From positions 1-16,273 of the forward strand of contig JBAYRO010000072.1 of the NCBI GenBank assembly GCA_041676645.1: 16,273 nucleotides of DNA, read 5' to 3'. How positions within the stretch are numbered: position 1 is the first letter of the stretch; the number at the start of each line of letters is the position of its first letter. This stretch comes from JAMLIN01 sp041676645. GTDB taxonomy: Bacteria; Pseudomonadota; Gammaproteobacteria; Burkholderiales; Burkholderiaceae_E. Shown here piece by piece: positions 15,328 through 16,273 of this stretch. The position numbers and the translations under genes were made by a program. The notes beneath the pieces were generated by a model. That model was not told the DNA's origin, did no database searches, and saw only the letters and a program-made list of their open reading frames with translations.

Positions 15328-16254
15328 ATGAACGGCACCAGCCACGACACCCAGAGCATGGCCCTGTTCTGCGACTTCGAGAACGTTGCGCTCGGCGTCG
15401 AGGAGGCGCGCTACGACAAGTTCGACATCGGGCTGATTCTCGAGAAGCTGTTGCTCAAGGGCAGCATCGTGGTCAAGAAGGCGTACTGCGACTGGGAGCG
15501 CTACAAGGGCTTCAAGGCTGCCATGCACCAGGCTTCGTTCGAGCTGATCGAGATCCCCCATGTGCGCCAGTCGGGCAAGAACTCGGCCGACATCCGGCTG
15601 GTGGTCGATGCCCTGGATCTCTGCTACACGAAGTCCCATGTCGACACCTTCGTGATCATCAGCGGTGACTCCGACTTCTCGCCCCTGGTGAGCAAGCTGC
15701 GCGAGAACAACAAGACGGTGATCGGCGTCGGGGTCAAGAACTCCACCTCGGACCTGCTGATCGCCAACTGCGACGAGTTCATCTACTACGACGACCTGGT
15801 TCGCGCCCAGGCCCGCCCCAAGGCGCGTACCGGCAAGGCGAGCGGAAAGGCCACCGACAAGGCCGCCGCGAAGCCCCGGAAGAAGACGAGCGAGAAGTCG
15901 GCGGCCGGCGCGGCACGCAAGGATCGTCCGTCGAAGCCGGCCGAGGAAGACAGCCGGGCGGGCGCCGCGACCGAGGAAGCCGTGGCGGCCGAAAGCGGCG
16001 ACGAAACCAGGCTCCAGCAGGCGATGGACCTGGTGATCGACACCTACGAGGCCCTGCTCACCGAGCGCGGTTCGGAGGAGAAGATCTGGGGCTCGATGAT
16101 CAAGCAGGCGCTCAAGCGCCGCAAGCCGGGCTTCTCCGAGAGCTACTACGGCTTTCGCTCCTTCAACGGCCTGCTCGAGGAAGCGCAGGCCCGCCAGCTC
16201 ATCGAACTCGAGCTCGACGAGAAGTCGGGCGGCTACAAGGTGCGCGCCGCCTGA
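15328..16254 (+). CDS. NYN-domain (LabA/DUF88-like) putative ribonuclease with C-terminal OST-HTH/LOTUS domain
   Basis: This is a predicted RNA-processing protein of 308 residues. The N-terminal PIN-like NYN domain covers about 11-158, with acidic metal-site residues D16 (LFCDFENV), D88 and D94 (NSADIRLVVDAL), and D114/D116 (ISGDSDFSPLV). A Lys/Ala/Glu-rich, likely disordered linker covers about 160-226. The C-terminal segment from about 228 (LQQAMDLVIDTYEALLTERG...) ends with SYYGFRSFNGLLEEAQARQLIELE, which fits an OST-HTH/LOTUS winged helix that binds RNA or G-quadruplexes. The ATG at 15328 has AGGA seven to ten bases upstream; the longer reading from 15283 would begin inside the palindromic repeat and is rejected. 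The gene stands alone between two repeat copies. The RNA substrate is unknown. Confidence 0.92.
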   Translation: MNGTSHDTQSMALFCDFENVALGVEEARYDKFDIGLILEKLLLKGSIVVKKAYCDWERYKGFKAAMHQASFELIEIPHVRQSGKNSADIRLVVDALDLCYTKSHVDTFVIISGDSDFSPLVSKLRENNKTVIGVGVKNSTSDLLIANCDEFIYYDDLVRAQARPKARTGKASGKATDKAAAKPRKKTSEKSAAGAARKDRPSKPAEEDSRAGAATEEAVAAESGDETRLQQAMDLVIDTYEALLTERGSEEKIWGSMIKQALKRRKPGFSESYYGFRSFNGLLEEAQARQLIELELDEKSGGYKVRAA

Positions 16255-16261
16255 AGCGAGA

Positions 16262-16273
16262 GAAATGGGGTCA
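16262..16273. repeat. Palindromic repeat element, copy 4, cut by window edge
   Basis: GAAATGGGGTCA, eight bases after the NYN stop, matches the left end of the palindromic family. Only the start of the arm is inside the window, so the element is inferred. Confidence 0.6.

Overview
This is a high-GC chromosomal window from a bacterium that is most likely a gammaproteobacterium, possibly a marine or halophilic denitrifier. The main clues are a cytochrome cd1 nitrite reductase, a response regulator and VIT/VWA protein of the 'proteobacterial dedicated sortase system' type, and a Fur-type haem/iron locus (hemP, imelysins, di-haem oxidoreductases, DUF1513). No rRNA, tRNA, CRISPR array, transposase gene or prophage gene is visible.

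Layout from left to right: (1) 1-603, minus strand: 3'-truncated OmpR-like response regulator, PdsR type. Divergent from it at 784-3039 is a signal-peptide, VIT and VWA surface protein with a C-terminal membrane helix. It resembles the target of the proteobacterial dedicated sortase, but its C-terminus shows no LPXTG motif and no sortase gene follows. (2) 3286-5019: nirS, preceded by an FNR/Dnr-like half-conserved palindrome at 3176-3189. None of the usual haem d1 biosynthesis genes are beside it. A DUF169 gene follows at 5137-5931. (3) 6118-13649, minus strand: a long gene string, in transcription order hemP, imelysin 1, di-haem oxidoreductase 1, di-haem oxidoreductase 2, imelysin 2, DUF1513 and DUF454. 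The middle genes abut or overlap. (4) 13740-15207, plus strand: bfd, bacterioferritin and a flavin-reductase-like gene, divergent from hemP. A shared short region holds a good sigma70-like promoter and a Fur-box-like sequence. (5) 15328-16254: a NYN-domain putative ribonuclease with a C-terminal OST-HTH/LOTUS-like domain.

The genes form three themes. The first is envelope sensing and surface anchoring. The second is anaerobic nitrite respiration. The third is a complete iron economy: periplasmic or lipoprotein iron/haem-related factors on the left arm, and iron storage and release (Bfd, Bfr, flavin reductase) on the right arm, switched from one divergent Fur-type control region.

The most striking non-coding feature is a family of near-perfect palindromes with the shared core GGGGTCAGACTCCATT. 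There are three full copies (5032-5084, 6019-6076, 15218-15296), and a fourth begins at the right edge. They sit only between transcription units. They bracket the DUF169 gene, the whole 9-kb iron block and the NYN gene. They look like REP/MITE-type elements that may also act as bidirectional terminators.
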